DNA from: Gammaproteobacteria bacterium
GTDB lineage: Bacteria; Pseudomonadota; Gammaproteobacteria; Steroidobacterales; Steroidobacteraceae
DNA length: 45,348 nt
Assembly: GCA_027452045.1 (NCBI GenBank)
Contig: DAIDHH010000152.1
Location: 1-45,348 of the forward strand
Reading direction: 5' to 3'
Shown: positions 17,110-26,443 of the stretch, piece by piece
How positions within the stretch are numbered: the stretch's first letter is position 1
How the letters are laid out: every line of letters starts with the position of its first letter
The notes under the pieces: model-generated
The model's input: the letters and a program-made list of their open reading frames with translations, nothing else
What the model was told of the DNA's origin: nothing
Database searches by the model: none
Translations under genes and position numbers: made by a program

Positions 17110-18250
17110 GGCGGCCTTCCCGGTTCGCGCTGTTGCCCACCTTGTCGAGCGGAATGATCACCTCCGCTGGCCTCTCGGCCGTGAGCGCCGGCTCCTCGTA
17201 GAGGACCGGCAGGTCCGGGGCCATCGGGCCGGTGAGGCGCTGGCCGCGCAGCGAGGTCATGAGCGCCTTCAGGGGATGCGCGAAGGCATCGTTCACGGCC
17301 GTGCCCTCGTAGCCGCAGTGCGCCATGCAATTGTTGCACTTCGGATTGCGCCCGGCGCCGTAGCGCTCCCACGCGGTATCCTCGATGAGGGACTGGTAGC
17401 TCCCCGCATGGCCCTCGTCGGTGAGCAGATAGCAGGGCCGCTGCCAGCCGAAGATGTTGAAGGTCGGTGTGCTCCAGGGGGTGCACTGGTAGCTCTGATT
17501 GCCGGCCAGAAAATCGAGGAACAGGGACGAGTGATTGAACGACCAGCGGGCATGGCGCTCGCGGCCGCGCTTGAAGATCTCGCGAAACAACTGCTTGCTC
17601 GCGCTGCGGCCAAGGAACACGTCCTGACGGGGCGCGTGCTGGTAGCTGTAGCCCGGGGAGACGGTGATGCCCTCGACGCCGAGGGTCATCGCCATGTCGA
17701 AGAAATCGGCCACGTCGTCCGGGTTCTCCTGCTGGAACAGGGTGCAGTTGACCGTGACGCGAAACCCCTTGGAGCGGGCGAGGCGGATGGCGGCCACCGC
17801 CTTGTCGAACACCCCCTCCTGGCAGACCGACTCGTCGTGGCGCTCGCGGTTGCCGTCGAGGTGCACCGAGAAAGTGAGGTAGGGGGAAGGCCGGTACTCG
17901 TCGATGTGCTTGGAGAGCAGAATCGCGTTGGTGCAGAGGTACACGAAGCGCTTGCGCGCGACGATGCCCTCGACGATGCGCGGCATGTCCTTGTGGATGA
18001 GCGGCTCGCCGCCGGGGATCGAGACCATCGGCGCGCCGCACTCCTCCACGGCGCGCAGCGCGTCCTCCACCGACAGGCGCTTCTGCAGGATCTCCTTCGG
18101 ATAGTCGATCTTGCCGCAGCCGGCACAGGCGAGATTGCACTGGAACAGAGGCTCCAGCATCAGCACCAGGGGATAGCGCTTGACCCCCCGGAGCTTGCGC
18201 CCGAGGATGTACCGCGCGACCCGGTACTGTTGAATCAGAGGAATACCCAA
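17093..18250 (-). CDS. hpnH: HpnH, radical SAM adenosylhopane synthase
   Basis: The 385-residue radical SAM enzyme has the cluster motif CNLACAGC (Cys 38, 42, 45) followed by SIPGGEPLIHKD, the SAM-binding GGE. A C-terminal cysteine group, CNNCMAHCGYEG, follows near residue 305. HpnH adds the 5'-deoxyadenosyl radical to hopene to make adenosylhopane, the first side-chain step, and HpnG then acts. The gene order idi-hpnH-ispA-squalene synthase-shc-hpnG-hpnA covers precursor supply to C35 hopanoid. Confidence 0.95.
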   Translation of the reverse strand: MGIPLIQQYRVARYILGRKLRGVKRYPLVLMLEPLFQCNLACAGCGKIDYPKEILQKRLSVEDALRAVEECGAPMVSIPGGEPLIHKDMPRIVEGIVARKRFVYLCTNAILLSKHIDEYRPSPYLTFSVHLDGNRERHDESVCQEGVFDKAVAAIRLARSKGFRVTVNCTLFQQENPDDVADFFDMAMTLGVEGITVSPGYSYQHAPRQDVFLGRSASKQLFREIFKRGRERHARWSFNHSSLFLDFLAGNQSYQCTPWSTPTFNIFGWQRPCYLLTDEGHAGSYQSLIEDTAWERYGAGRNPKCNNCMAHCGYEGTAVNDAFAHPLKALMTSLRGQRLTGPMAPDLPVLYEEPALTAERPAEVIIPLDKVGNSANREGRRVSGA

Positions 18251-18315
18251 AATCCGACTCCCGTGGTTGTGCCGGTCTCATCGACCGGCCGGCTCCGCAA
18301 AGGCGAAGCCCCTGT

Positions 18316-18927
18316 CTATCGTGCCGCCGCGCAACCCTCGAGCGCGCCGAGCGCCTGCCCGTGGTCCCGCCTGATCCGTTCCCATTCCAGCCTGAACCAG
18401 GGCGTGAAGCGCTCACCGCCCTCCTCGAGCATCTGCCCATCGAGCGCGCGCGGGCTCACCCAGCGCCAGGCCGCGATCTCCTCGCGGTTGACGCGCACGG
18501 GTTGCGAACTGCGCCCAATGTACACCGAGCACAGCTCATGCTCGGCCCCGGCACCGTCAAACTGTGCTTGATACTGGAATTTGAACAGGAAGTGCAATAG
18601 GCAATCGAGCCCGAGCTCCTCGTGCAGCCTCCGATGGATCGCGCTCTCCATGCTCTCGGCGCGCCGGGGATGACTGCAACAACTGTTCGACCAGTACAGC
18701 GGCCAGAGCCGCTTCGCCGCCGAGCGCTGCTGCATGAGCAGCTCGCCGCGATCATTGAAAATGAACAGCGAGAACGCCCGATGCAGCAGTCCGCTGCCCT
18801 CGTGGCAGCGGGAGCGGCTGGCATGGCCGACCTCGCGATCCGTCTCGTCCACCAGGATCAGCGCCTCCGCGCCAACCCCATTGTCGCACCCTGGCAACAT
18901 ATGCGGTTCACCGCCGTCCAGATCCAT
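18316..18927 (-). CDS. idi: Isopentenyl-diphosphate delta-isomerase, type 1
   Basis: The 203-residue Nudix-fold isomerase has the catalytic cysteine motif NSCCSHP (Cys 84 aligns with the E. coli active-site Cys), the Nudix-like RRLHEELG (about 99-106) and the acidic EHELC (about 139-143). It interconverts IPP and DMAPP. As first gene of the minus-strand hopanoid operon it would balance precursors for ispA. A start at Met 10 is also possible. A short hairpin GCCGGTC/GACCGGC (18271-18289) lies in the 65-base gap before hpnH. Confidence 0.93.
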   Translation of the reverse strand: MDLDGGEPHMLPGCDNGVGAEALILVDETDREVGHASRSRCHEGSGLLHRAFSLFIFNDRGELLMQQRSAAKRLWPLYWSNSCCSHPRRAESMESAIHRRLHEELGLDCLLHFLFKFQYQAQFDGAGAEHELCSVYIGRSSQPVRVNREEIAAWRWVSPRALDGQMLEEGGERFTPWFRLEWERIRRDHGQALGALEGCAAAR

Positions 18928-19079
18928 TATGCCACCCCTCGTGCACGCCCAACCGTGTACCCTATGCGCCGTTCATGGGCCTGAAATCCTCTGGCTCTCT
19001 CGCTCATGGAGCAGTCCGCAGCGTGGGGATGGTTTTGGACATGATAGCCGCCTCCACGTTCACTGTAACGAGTCCGAGC

Positions 19080-20249
19080 ATGACCGCCCTGGGTCTCTTC
19101 CTTGCCGCCGCCGCGCTGGGCTACCTGATCATTGCCTCAGTAGCGGTGACGTTTCAGCGCAACAAGACTTCCGCCACGCCTCCCGGCGCCTGGCGCCCGG
19201 TGACCGTGCTCAAGCCGCTGTGCGGGGCGGAGCAGCATCTTTACGAGGGCCTGCGCTCCCTGTGCCGGCAAGACTACCCGGAAGGGGTGCAGATTATATT
19301 CGGTCTGCAGGACGCGGCGGACCCCGCGCTCGAGAGCGTCCGCCGGCTCGAGCGGGAGTTTCCCGCGCTGGACATCGAGGTAGTGATCGACTCCCGCCGT
19401 CACGGTCACAGCGCCAAGGTCAGCAATCTCATCAATATGATGGGATCGGCCCGCCATGAGTGGCTGGTATTGGCCGACAGCGACGTGCACGTGCCGCCAG
19501 GCTATCTCACGGGGGTCTGCGCGCCCCTCGCGGACCCTCGGGTCGGCATCGTCACCTGCCCTTACAGGGGACGGCCTGCCCGCCTCCCGGGCGAGGCGAA
19601 GCTCTGGTCCGAGCTCGGTGCGCTGTTCGTGAACGACTGGTTCATGCCTTCGGTGCGGGTGGCGGCCTTGTTCGGCTCGCGCGCCTTCGCATTCGGGGCC
19701 ACCATCGCGCTGCGCCGCGACACGCTCGCCGCCATTGGAGGCTTTTCCGCCATCGCCGATCAGCTCGCCGACGACTATCGCATCGGTGAGCTCACCCGCC
19801 GGCTCGGCCTGACCACCGTGCTCTCGGACGTCGAGGTCGAGACCCTGGTCGATGAGCGCAGCTTCCGGCAGCTCGCGCTCCACGAGACCCGGTGGCTGCG
19901 GACCATCCGCGCGGTGCGCCCCGCCGGGTACGCCTCGGCGGGAGTGACCTTCGGCGTGCCGGTCGCCGCGCTCGGCTGCGCGCTCGCCGGGGGCCGGACG
20001 GCACTCACCCTTTTGGGCGCAACCGTGGCGGCCCGGGTAATGCTACATTTACTGGTTTACGCTCCAGAACCGGCCACGCAGGCTCCGGAATCGGACCATG
20101 CGAGGCCCTGGAGAAGGATTTTGGCGCTGGCGGCCGGCGATGTGCTCGGCTTTGCGCTCTGGTGCTGGGGTTTTGCGGCGCGGGACGTTCATTGGCGGCA
20201 GCAGCGCTACCGCGTGGCCCGCGACGGCTCGGCCCACCCGATTACCTGA
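19080..20249 (+). CDS. hpnI: HpnI, hopanoid glycosyltransferase
   Basis: The product is about 389 residues, a ceramide-glucosyltransferase-like family 21 enzyme. The N-terminal membrane segment starts immediately at the chosen ATG. The catalytic signature is D1 in FGLQDAADPAL, DSDVHVP as D2, D3 in the ADDYRIG loop, and RTIRAVRP for the (Q/R)xxRW-like element. HpnI adds N-acetylglucosamine to bacteriohopanetetrol. In-frame starts at 18975, 19029 and 19041 are possible; 19080 is chosen for the membrane segment, and none has a strong ribosome binding site. It opens the plus-strand operon hpnI-J-K-L, divergent from idi. Confidence 0.9.
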   Translation: MTALGLFLAAAALGYLIIASVAVTFQRNKTSATPPGAWRPVTVLKPLCGAEQHLYEGLRSLCRQDYPEGVQIIFGLQDAADPALESVRRLEREFPALDIEVVIDSRRHGHSAKVSNLINMMGSARHEWLVLADSDVHVPPGYLTGVCAPLADPRVGIVTCPYRGRPARLPGEAKLWSELGALFVNDWFMPSVRVAALFGSRAFAFGATIALRRDTLAAIGGFSAIADQLADDYRIGELTRRLGLTTVLSDVEVETLVDERSFRQLALHETRWLRTIRAVRPAGYASAGVTFGVPVAALGCALAGGRTALTLLGATVAARVMLHLLVYAPEPATQAPESDHARPWRRILALAAGDVLGFALWCWGFAARDVHWRQQRYRVARDGSAHPIT

Positions 20250-20259
20250 GGACGTACTC

Positions 20260-21684
20260 ATGATGAAGACGCTGTTTCTGCAAGCTCCGTCGTTCGACGG
20301 ATTCGACGGAGGCGCCGGCGCGCGCTACCAGGCCAAGCGCGAGATCCGCTCGTTCTGGTATCCGACGTGGCTCGCTCAGCCGGCGGCGCTCGTGCCGGGC
20401 AGCCGCCTGCTCGATGCCCCGGCCGACGGGCTGTCGATGGCCGACGTACTGCCGCTTGCGCGTCAATACGACCTCATCGTCATGCACACCAGCTCCCCCT
20501 CCTTTCCCACCGATGCCAAGGTGGCCGAGCTCCTGAAGGAGGAGAACCCGAAACTCCTCATCGGCATGGTGGGCGCGAAGGTGGCGGTGGACCCGGCGGG
20601 CTCCCTCGGAGCCTCGCGCGCCATCGATTTCGTGGCCCGCGAGGAGTTCGACTACACGCTGAAGGAAGTCGCCGAGGGGCGGCCCTTCGCCGACATCATG
20701 GGCCTCTCCTTCCGCAGGCCCGACGGACAGATCGAGCACAACCCCGCCCGGGCCATGATCGAGAACATGGACGATCTGCCGTGGGTGACTCCGGTCTATC
20801 AGCGCGACCTCACCATCGAGAACTACTTCATCGGCTACCTGCAGCACCCCTACGTATCGTTCTACACGGGACGGGGCTGCCGCTCGAAGTGCACCTTCTG
20901 CCTCTGGCCGCAGACCGTCGGCGGCCATCGCTACCGGGTGCGCAGCGCCCAGAGCGTCGTCGACGAGGTGCGCTGGATCAAGGAGAACATGCCGCAGGTG
21001 AAGGAGATCTTCTTCGACGATGACACCTTCACCGACTTTCGCCCGCGCGTGGAGGAGATCGCCCGCGGACTCGGCAAGCTCGGGGTCACCTGGTCGTGCA
21101 ACGCCAAGGCCAACGTCCCCTACGAGACGCTGAAGATCATGAAGGACAATGGCCTGAGGCTGCTGCTGGTCGGCTACGAGTCGGGCAACGATCAGATCCT
21201 GCACAACATCAGGAAGGGTCTGCGCACCGACATCGCGCGCCGCTTCACGAGCGACTGCCGCAAGCTCGGCATCACCATCCACGGCACCTTCATCCTCGGC
21301 CTGCCGGGTGAGACCAGCGACACCATCCGCGAGACCATCCAGTTCGCGATGGACATCAATCCGCACACCATCCAGGTCTCCCTCGCCGCCCCCTACCCCG
21401 GCACGCAGCTCTATGCCCAGGCGGTCGAGAATGGCTGGATCACCGCGCACGAGGACCTCAACCTGGTCAACGACCGCGGCGTGCAGCTCTCGCCCATCAG
21501 CTACCCGCACCTCTCGGCCAAAGAGATCTATCACGGGATCGAGACCTTCTACAAACGCTTCTACTTCCGGCCGCGCAAGATCGCCGAGCTCACCGGGGAG
21601 ATGCTGCGCAGCTGGGAGATGACCAAGCGGCGGCTGCGCGAGGGCGTGGAGTTCTTCCGCTTCCTGCGCGCGCACGAGGCATAA
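20260..21684 (+). CDS. hpnJ: HpnJ, radical SAM enzyme of the bacteriohopane cyclitol ether pathway
   Basis: The 474-residue B12-binding-domain radical SAM protein has a Rossmann-like N-terminal domain (about residues 1-180). The cluster motif GCRSKCTFC follows (Cys 207, 211, 214), and LLLVGYESGND lies in the barrel. HpnJ rearranges the glucosaminyl group on bacteriohopanetetrol to the cyclitol ether. The start ATGATG at 20260 lies 11 bases after the hpnI stop, with TGAGGA in between as a Shine-Dalgarno-like stretch. Confidence 0.94.
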   Translation: MMKTLFLQAPSFDGFDGGAGARYQAKREIRSFWYPTWLAQPAALVPGSRLLDAPADGLSMADVLPLARQYDLIVMHTSSPSFPTDAKVAELLKEENPKLLIGMVGAKVAVDPAGSLGASRAIDFVAREEFDYTLKEVAEGRPFADIMGLSFRRPDGQIEHNPARAMIENMDDLPWVTPVYQRDLTIENYFIGYLQHPYVSFYTGRGCRSKCTFCLWPQTVGGHRYRVRSAQSVVDEVRWIKENMPQVKEIFFDDDTFTDFRPRVEEIARGLGKLGVTWSCNAKANVPYETLKIMKDNGLRLLLVGYESGNDQILHNIRKGLRTDIARRFTSDCRKLGITIHGTFILGLPGETSDTIRETIQFAMDINPHTIQVSLAAPYPGTQLYAQAVENGWITAHEDLNLVNDRGVQLSPISYPHLSAKEIYHGIETFYKRFYFRPRKIAELTGEMLRSWEMTKRRLREGVEFFRFLRAHEA

Positions 21685-21730
21685 GCGGCGCGGGGCCGCA
21701 GCACACGCCTGATCCGGCGAGCGGACCTGT

Positions 21731-22603
21731 GTGAAGTTCCTGATCATCACCGCCGATGACTTCGGCCTGCATGAGGCCGTCAACGAGGCCGTGGAGACGG
21801 CCTTCCGCGAAGGCGTGCTCACCGCCGCGAGTCTTATGGTGGGCGCCCCCGCGGCCGCGGATGCCGTGCGGCGCGCGCGCGCGCTGCCCGGCCTTGCGGT
21901 CGGATTGCATCTGGTGCTCGCGGATGGACACTCGGTGTTGCCGCCCGAGCGCATCCCGGCGCTGGTCGATGCAGCGGGACGCTTCGGGGACCACATGGCG
22001 CTCCAGGGCTTGCGGTTCTTCGCGATCCCCGCCGTCCGCCGCCAGCTCGAGGCGGAGATCCGAGCCCAATTCGAGGCGTTCGCGGGCACGGGTCTGCCGC
22101 TCGACCATGTCAACGCCCACAAGCACTTCCACCTGCATCCGACACTGCTCGAGATGCTGCTCGGCATCGGGCGTGAGTTTGGACTGACGGCCGTGAGACT
22201 GCCGAGAGAGCCCGCCTGGGTCGCGCGCCGGGCGGGCCCGCTGAAGGGGGCGGCCTCGAGGCTGCTCGCGCCCTGGCTCGCCCTCATGAAGCGCCGTCTG
22301 CGCGCCGCGGGCATCGCCTGCAATGACCAGGTATTCGGAGTGACCGACAGCGGCGCAATGGACGAGGCGGCGTTGCTGCGCATCCTCTCGCGGCTGCCCG
22401 ACGGGGTGAGCGAAATCTATCTGCATCCGGCGACTCATGGGGCCCTGACGCCGGCCATGAGCCGATACCGCCACCGCGAGGAGCTCGAGGCGCTGCTCAG
22501 CCCCCGGGTGCGCGCAGCGCTTGCGGCCTCGGACGCGGCCACCGGAGGGTTCCGCGACCTGTTTGGGCCCCGCGCGTCCATGAAGGCATCGCGCGCCGCA
22601 TGA
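21731..22603 (+). CDS. hpnK: HpnK, hopanoid N-acetylglucosamine deacetylase (YdjC-like)
   Basis: The 290-residue YdjC-family carbohydrate deacetylase starts at GTG 21731. The metal-binding motif TADDFG is at residues 7-12, and the histidine-rich HVNAHKHFHLHP near residue 130 supplies further ligands. HpnK removes the acetyl group from N-acetylglucosaminyl-bacteriohopanetetrol, between HpnI and HpnJ. Its stop overlaps the hpnL start (ATGA at 22600-22603). Confidence 0.93.
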   Translation: MKFLIITADDFGLHEAVNEAVETAFREGVLTAASLMVGAPAAADAVRRARALPGLAVGLHLVLADGHSVLPPERIPALVDAAGRFGDHMALQGLRFFAIPAVRRQLEAEIRAQFEAFAGTGLPLDHVNAHKHFHLHPTLLEMLLGIGREFGLTAVRLPREPAWVARRAGPLKGAASRLLAPWLALMKRRLRAAGIACNDQVFGVTDSGAMDEAALLRILSRLPDGVSEIYLHPATHGALTPAMSRYRHREELEALLSPRVRAALAASDAATGGFRDLFGPRASMKASRAA

Positions 22604-23583
22604 GACTCGCCGTCCGCATCGCGCTCGTCGCCGGCCTCGCCCTGTTGATCGGACTCCTCGCCCACGAGGGGACCGCCATCCTGACGCCCCTCGCGCGCGC
22701 CGGCTGGGTGCTGCTGTGGCTCGTGCCGCTGCATATCCTGCCCATCGTGCTCGACTCGCGCGGCTGGCAGGCGCTGCTCGAGGAGCGGATACCACCGGGC
22801 ACGCTCTTCTGGATCGCGAGCGTCCGCGAGGCGGTCAACCGCCTGCTCCCGGTGGCCAACATCGGCGGCGAGCTCGCCGGCATCCGGCTGCTCGCCGCCC
22901 ACGGGACCGATGGCGTGGCGGCCGCGGCGAGCGTGACCACCGAGACGCTGCTCACCCTGTTCAGCCAATACCTGTTCGTCGCCCTGGGCATCTCCTGCCT
23001 GCTGCGCGTCACGCACACGGTGCATGCGGAGAGCGAGGCGCTGATCGGCCTCGGCGCGAGTCTGCCGGTGATCCTGCTCGCCGCCGTGCTGCTGCGCAAC
23101 GGCTCAGTGTTCGAGCGCCTGGAGAAGCTCGCGGTGCGGATGCTCGGTGAGGAGACGCTCAGCTTCCTCAACGGCAAGTCCGCGAGTCTCGATGCGGCCA
23201 TCCGCGCGCTCATCAACCAGCCCGCGCGCCTCCTCGGGACCCTCGGCTGGCAGTTTGCGGGGCTCCTCTCCTCGGTCATCGAGACCTGGCTCGCGCTGCG
23301 CTGGCTCGGGCATCCGGTGGGCTTCGGCGCGGCAATCGCCATCGAGAGCCTGACGCAGGTGGCGCGCAATTTCATCTTCCTGGTGCCCGCGGGACTTGGC
23401 GTTCAGGAGGCGACGCTCGTAGGTGTGGGACACCTGCTCGGCATCGACGGCGACCTGGCGCTCGCCTTGTCGCTCGCCAAGCGCATGCGGGAGATTCTCT
23501 TCGGGGCCCCGGCGTTGCTATCCTGGTACTGGATCGAAGGAAGAAAGGAGTTGCAACATGTCCGTGGTTCCAGCAGACCTTGA
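22600..23583 (+). CDS. hpnL: HpnL, multi-pass membrane protein of hopanoid clusters
   Basis: The 327-residue protein has about seven to eight hydrophobic helices and resembles the lysylphosphatidylglycerol-synthase transmembrane (YbhN-like) family. Recognisable elements are NIGGELAGIRLL and, near the C-terminus, FIFLVPAGLGVQEA. HpnL is conserved in hopanoid operons; transport or flipping of a hopanoid or sugar intermediate is inferred rather than proven. Start is by ATGA overlap with hpnK, and the 3' end overlaps the next gene by 26 bp. Confidence 0.91.
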   Translation: MRLAVRIALVAGLALLIGLLAHEGTAILTPLARAGWVLLWLVPLHILPIVLDSRGWQALLEERIPPGTLFWIASVREAVNRLLPVANIGGELAGIRLLAAHGTDGVAAAASVTTETLLTLFSQYLFVALGISCLLRVTHTVHAESEALIGLGASLPVILLAAVLLRNGSVFERLEKLAVRMLGEETLSFLNGKSASLDAAIRALINQPARLLGTLGWQFAGLLSSVIETWLALRWLGHPVGFGAAIAIESLTQVARNFIFLVPAGLGVQEATLVGVGHLLGIDGDLALALSLAKRMREILFGAPALLSWYWIEGRKELQHVRGSSRP

Positions 23584-24433
23584 GACCTCGACACCAAGGA
23601 TGGGATCGGCCGAGCACCGCCACCTCCTCGCGCGATTCTTCACCGACACGCACGTCGAGTACGTCCCCGAGAAGATCGACTGGCCGGCGCTCTCGGACGC
23701 CGAACTCGAGCGGCTGACCGGGCTCCCCTTCTGGCAGGAGGCCGTCTCGACCGAGAATGTCACATCCAACACGGTGGCCGCCGCCGCGGCGCTCGAGCCG
23801 GATGAGGCGCTGCGCGAGGCGATCGCGCTGCAGGGCTTCGAGGAGCAGCGCCACGCGCGGCTGCTGAAGGCGCTCACCGCCCATTACGGCATTGCCATCG
23901 AGGAGCCCCCGCCCTTCACCCCGCGCTCGCTCGAGCGCGACTTCCTGTTCGCGGGCTTCGGGGAGTGCTTCGATTCGTTCTTCGCGTTCGGCCTGTTCGC
24001 CCTGGCGCGCGAGTCGGGCTATTTCCCGGCCGCGCTCGTTGGCATCTTCGAGCCGGTGATGGAGGAGGAGGTGCGCCACATCCTCTTCTTCGTGAACTGG
24101 GTCGGGGCCCGCCGCGCGCAGCTGCCCTGGTGGAAGCGGCCCGCCTTCCGGGCGCGCTGCGCCTGGATCATCCTCGAGCAGGTCGCCTCCCGGGTGAGGA
24201 CCGCGCGCGCCCTGAGCCGCGCAGCGAAGCAGGACTCGCCGCAGCCCGGCGAGAACTTCACGCTGAGCGCCCACCAGGAGCTTGCCGCTCCGGTGACCCT
24301 GCATGGACTGCTCGGAAAGTGCCTCGAGGAGAACGAGCGGCGCATGTCCCGCTACGATGCGCGCCTCGCCCGGCCACGGCTCGTCCCGGGCATTGCCCGA
24401 GTGCTCTACCGGCTGCTGCCGGCCAGCCTCTGA
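23558..24433 (+). CDS. Ferritin-like diiron protein in the hopanoid operon
   Basis: The 291-residue protein starts at ATG 23558, with AAAGGAG 7 bases upstream lying inside hpnL. It carries a complete ferritin-like diiron ligand pattern: Glu 66, E96xxH99 in EEQRHARLL, Glu 136 in FGECFDSFF, and E171xxH174 in MEEEVRHILFF. No membrane segment or signal is evident, although Trp/Pro-rich WWKRP near 191 could contact membranes. Ferritin-like proteins with this ligand set include oxygenases, desaturases and aldehyde-deformylating enzymes. I do not recognise this family, but its overlap with hpnL argues for a hopanoid-related oxidation or deformylation step. It converges with the regulator gene 4 bases beyond. 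Confidence 0.85.
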   Translation: MSVVPADLETSTPRMGSAEHRHLLARFFTDTHVEYVPEKIDWPALSDAELERLTGLPFWQEAVSTENVTSNTVAAAAALEPDEALREAIALQGFEEQRHARLLKALTAHYGIAIEEPPPFTPRSLERDFLFAGFGECFDSFFAFGLFALARESGYFPAALVGIFEPVMEEEVRHILFFVNWVGARRAQLPWWKRPAFRARCAWIILEQVASRVRTARALSRAAKQDSPQPGENFTLSAHQELAAPVTLHGLLGKCLEENERRMSRYDARLARPRLVPGIARVLYRLLPASL

Positions 24434-24437
24434 GGGT

Positions 24438-26432
24438 TCACTCGCCAGCCCCACCCGGGGCCGGCGCCGGGCTGCGCAGCGCCCGGTAGATGGTGTTGCG
24501 GGAAACCCCGAGCGCGCGGGCTGCCGCCGAGACATTGCCGGCATGGCGCTCGAGCACCGCGGCGACCGCCGAAGCGCGCAACTCCCGCAACCTCACCCCG
24601 CCAGGGGCGGCCGCGGCCGGCGGTTGCCCCTGCGGCTCGGGCGCGGCGAGATCGTCGAGGAAATCCTCCGGCAGCTCGGCCCGGCCGATCGAGCCCTTCT
24701 CGGCCATGACGCCCGCAATGCGCAGCACGTTGGTGAGCTGGCGGATGTTGCCGGGCCAGCGGTAGCCCCGGAAGAGCGCGAGCACCTCGGGCGAGAGAGA
24801 GGGTGCGGCAGCGCACTGCGCGCTCAGGATCCGGCGGATCAGCGCCTCGAGATCGCTGCGCTCCCGGAGCGCGGGCAGGCGCACTACCAGGCCGTTCAGT
24901 CGATAGTACAGGTCCTCGCGGAACTCGCCGCGGCGCATCATGTCCTTCAGGTTGCGATGCGTGGCGCAGATGACCGCGATGTCGACATCGATCGGCCGCT
25001 GTCCGCCCAATGGGCGCACGGCGCGCTCCTGCAGCACGCGCAACAGTCGTGTCTGCAGCGCCAGGGGCATGTCGCCGATCTCATCGAGAAACAACGTCCC
25101 GCCGTTGGCGAGCAGGATCTTGCCGGGACTGCCCCGGCGGCGGGCACCGGTGAAGGCGCCCTCCTCGTAGCCGAAGAGCTCGGCCTCGATGAGCGACTCC
25201 GGGAGCGAGGCGCAGTCGACCGCGACGAAGGGTTGCTGCCGGCGCGCGGACTCGTTGTGGACGGCCTGCGCCAGGAGCTCCTTGCCCGTGCCGGTCTCCC
25301 CGAGAATGAGGATGGGAATGTCATGCGCCTGGACCTTGCGCACCTTGGCGAGCACCTCGGCGATGACCGGATCACCGCTGTCGAGATCGGCGAGCGTCGG
25401 GCCGCTCGTCTGTTTCCTCGGGGTGCGCGGGGCATCGGGGGCCGGCGACAGGCGTGCGCCGCGGGCCGTGGCGGGGCTCGCACCCTGCTCCGGCAGCCCC
25501 GGCTCGGCGCCGCAGAGCGGCTCGATTCCGCAGCTCGCCTCGGGGCGCGCCCGAAACTCGACCCGCCCCACCACGGGCGTGCCGTTGCGCAGGTGCAGGC
25601 GCAGCAGCGACTCGCCCCGGCATCTGCCGAGCAACACCCCGACAGCGACACCGAACAGGGACTCGAGGCTGTGCGCGGCCGCGCTCTCGGGGCCGATGCC
25701 AAGTTGCGTCAGGCCGCTCGGATTGGCGGCGAGGAACCGACCTCCCTCGTCGAAGGCGGCGATCCCCTCGAGCAGCGTCCCCATCAACTCCTGACGGCTG
25801 TGGAAGTGGATGCGCAGCGCCTCCCCGAAGCGATCGACGAACAGGTGGTTCTCGATCATCTGCGTGGACATGCGCACGAGCGCCATGGTGTGGGCGTGGT
25901 AGCTCTCCTCGGGCCCCGAGACATCGAGCGTCCCGATCACCTCGCCGCGCGGATCGCGGATGGGCGAGCACGAGCAGGTGAGAAAGCGGTTCACCGCGAG
26001 GAAATGCTCGCTCCCGTGCACCAGCGTGGCGCGGCGCTCGGTGAGGGCGGTGCCGATCGCGTTCGTCCCCTTGCTGTCCTCGGACCAGAGGACCCCGGGC
26101 TTGAGCGCCACTCGCTCGGCCTTCTCGAGGAAATCCGCGTCCCCGAGCGAGTGCACGATGAGCCCCCGCTGATCGGTGAGAATCACCATGCTGTGGGTGT
26201 TGCGGATCTGCTGGTGCAGCACCTCCATCACGGGCAGGGCGTGACGGTAGAGCGCGTGATGCTGGTCGACCAGCCTCGAGAGCTCGCCCCGCGCCAGCGC
26301 GCCGAAATCCGGCCGCTGCCGCTCGCTCAGCCCCAGGCGGCGCGCCCGCTCGTGCCAGAGCGATACGACCTTCGTGCGCTCGCCCGCCCCGGCGGGACGC
26401 GGCTCTTCAGCAGCAGCTGATTCAGACTTCAT
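24438..26432 (-). CDS. AcoR-type sigma-54-dependent transcriptional activator
   Basis: The 664-residue protein starts at ATG 26432 behind a G-rich ribosome binding site (TTG 26435 is the only close alternative). Domains are a GAF-like sensor (about 60-220, with SKGTNAIGTAL and CSCSPIRDPRGEVIG), a PAS-like region (about 220-310), a disordered linker, an AAA+ domain (Walker A GETGTGKE, EGAFTGA for sigma-54 contact, GGTLFLDEIGDM) and a Fis helix-turn-helix (NVSAAARALGVSRNTIYRAL). Relatives control alcohol, acetoin and quinoprotein genes. Its place next to the cytochrome/PQQ pair suggests it senses an alcohol or aldehyde and activates that cluster; this is inference. Confidence 0.92.
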   Translation of the reverse strand: MKSESAAAEEPRPAGAGERTKVVSLWHERARRLGLSERQRPDFGALARGELSRLVDQHHALYRHALPVMEVLHQQIRNTHSMVILTDQRGLIVHSLGDADFLEKAERVALKPGVLWSEDSKGTNAIGTALTERRATLVHGSEHFLAVNRFLTCSCSPIRDPRGEVIGTLDVSGPEESYHAHTMALVRMSTQMIENHLFVDRFGEALRIHFHSRQELMGTLLEGIAAFDEGGRFLAANPSGLTQLGIGPESAAAHSLESLFGVAVGVLLGRCRGESLLRLHLRNGTPVVGRVEFRARPEASCGIEPLCGAEPGLPEQGASPATARGARLSPAPDAPRTPRKQTSGPTLADLDSGDPVIAEVLAKVRKVQAHDIPILILGETGTGKELLAQAVHNESARRQQPFVAVDCASLPESLIEAELFGYEEGAFTGARRRGSPGKILLANGGTLFLDEIGDMPLALQTRLLRVLQERAVRPLGGQRPIDVDIAVICATHRNLKDMMRRGEFREDLYYRLNGLVVRLPALRERSDLEALIRRILSAQCAAAPSLSPEVLALFRGYRWPGNIRQLTNVLRIAGVMAEKGSIGRAELPEDFLDDLAAPEPQGQPPAAAAPGGVRLRELRASAVAAVLERHAGNVSAAARALGVSRNTIYRALRSPAPAPGGAGE

Positions 26433-26443
26433 CAACCCCCCTC

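Noticed and set aside
20242-22383. Minus-strand open frame of 713 codons opposite hpnJ and hpnK
   Set aside because: It is antisense to two confident hopanoid genes and has biased composition without motifs.
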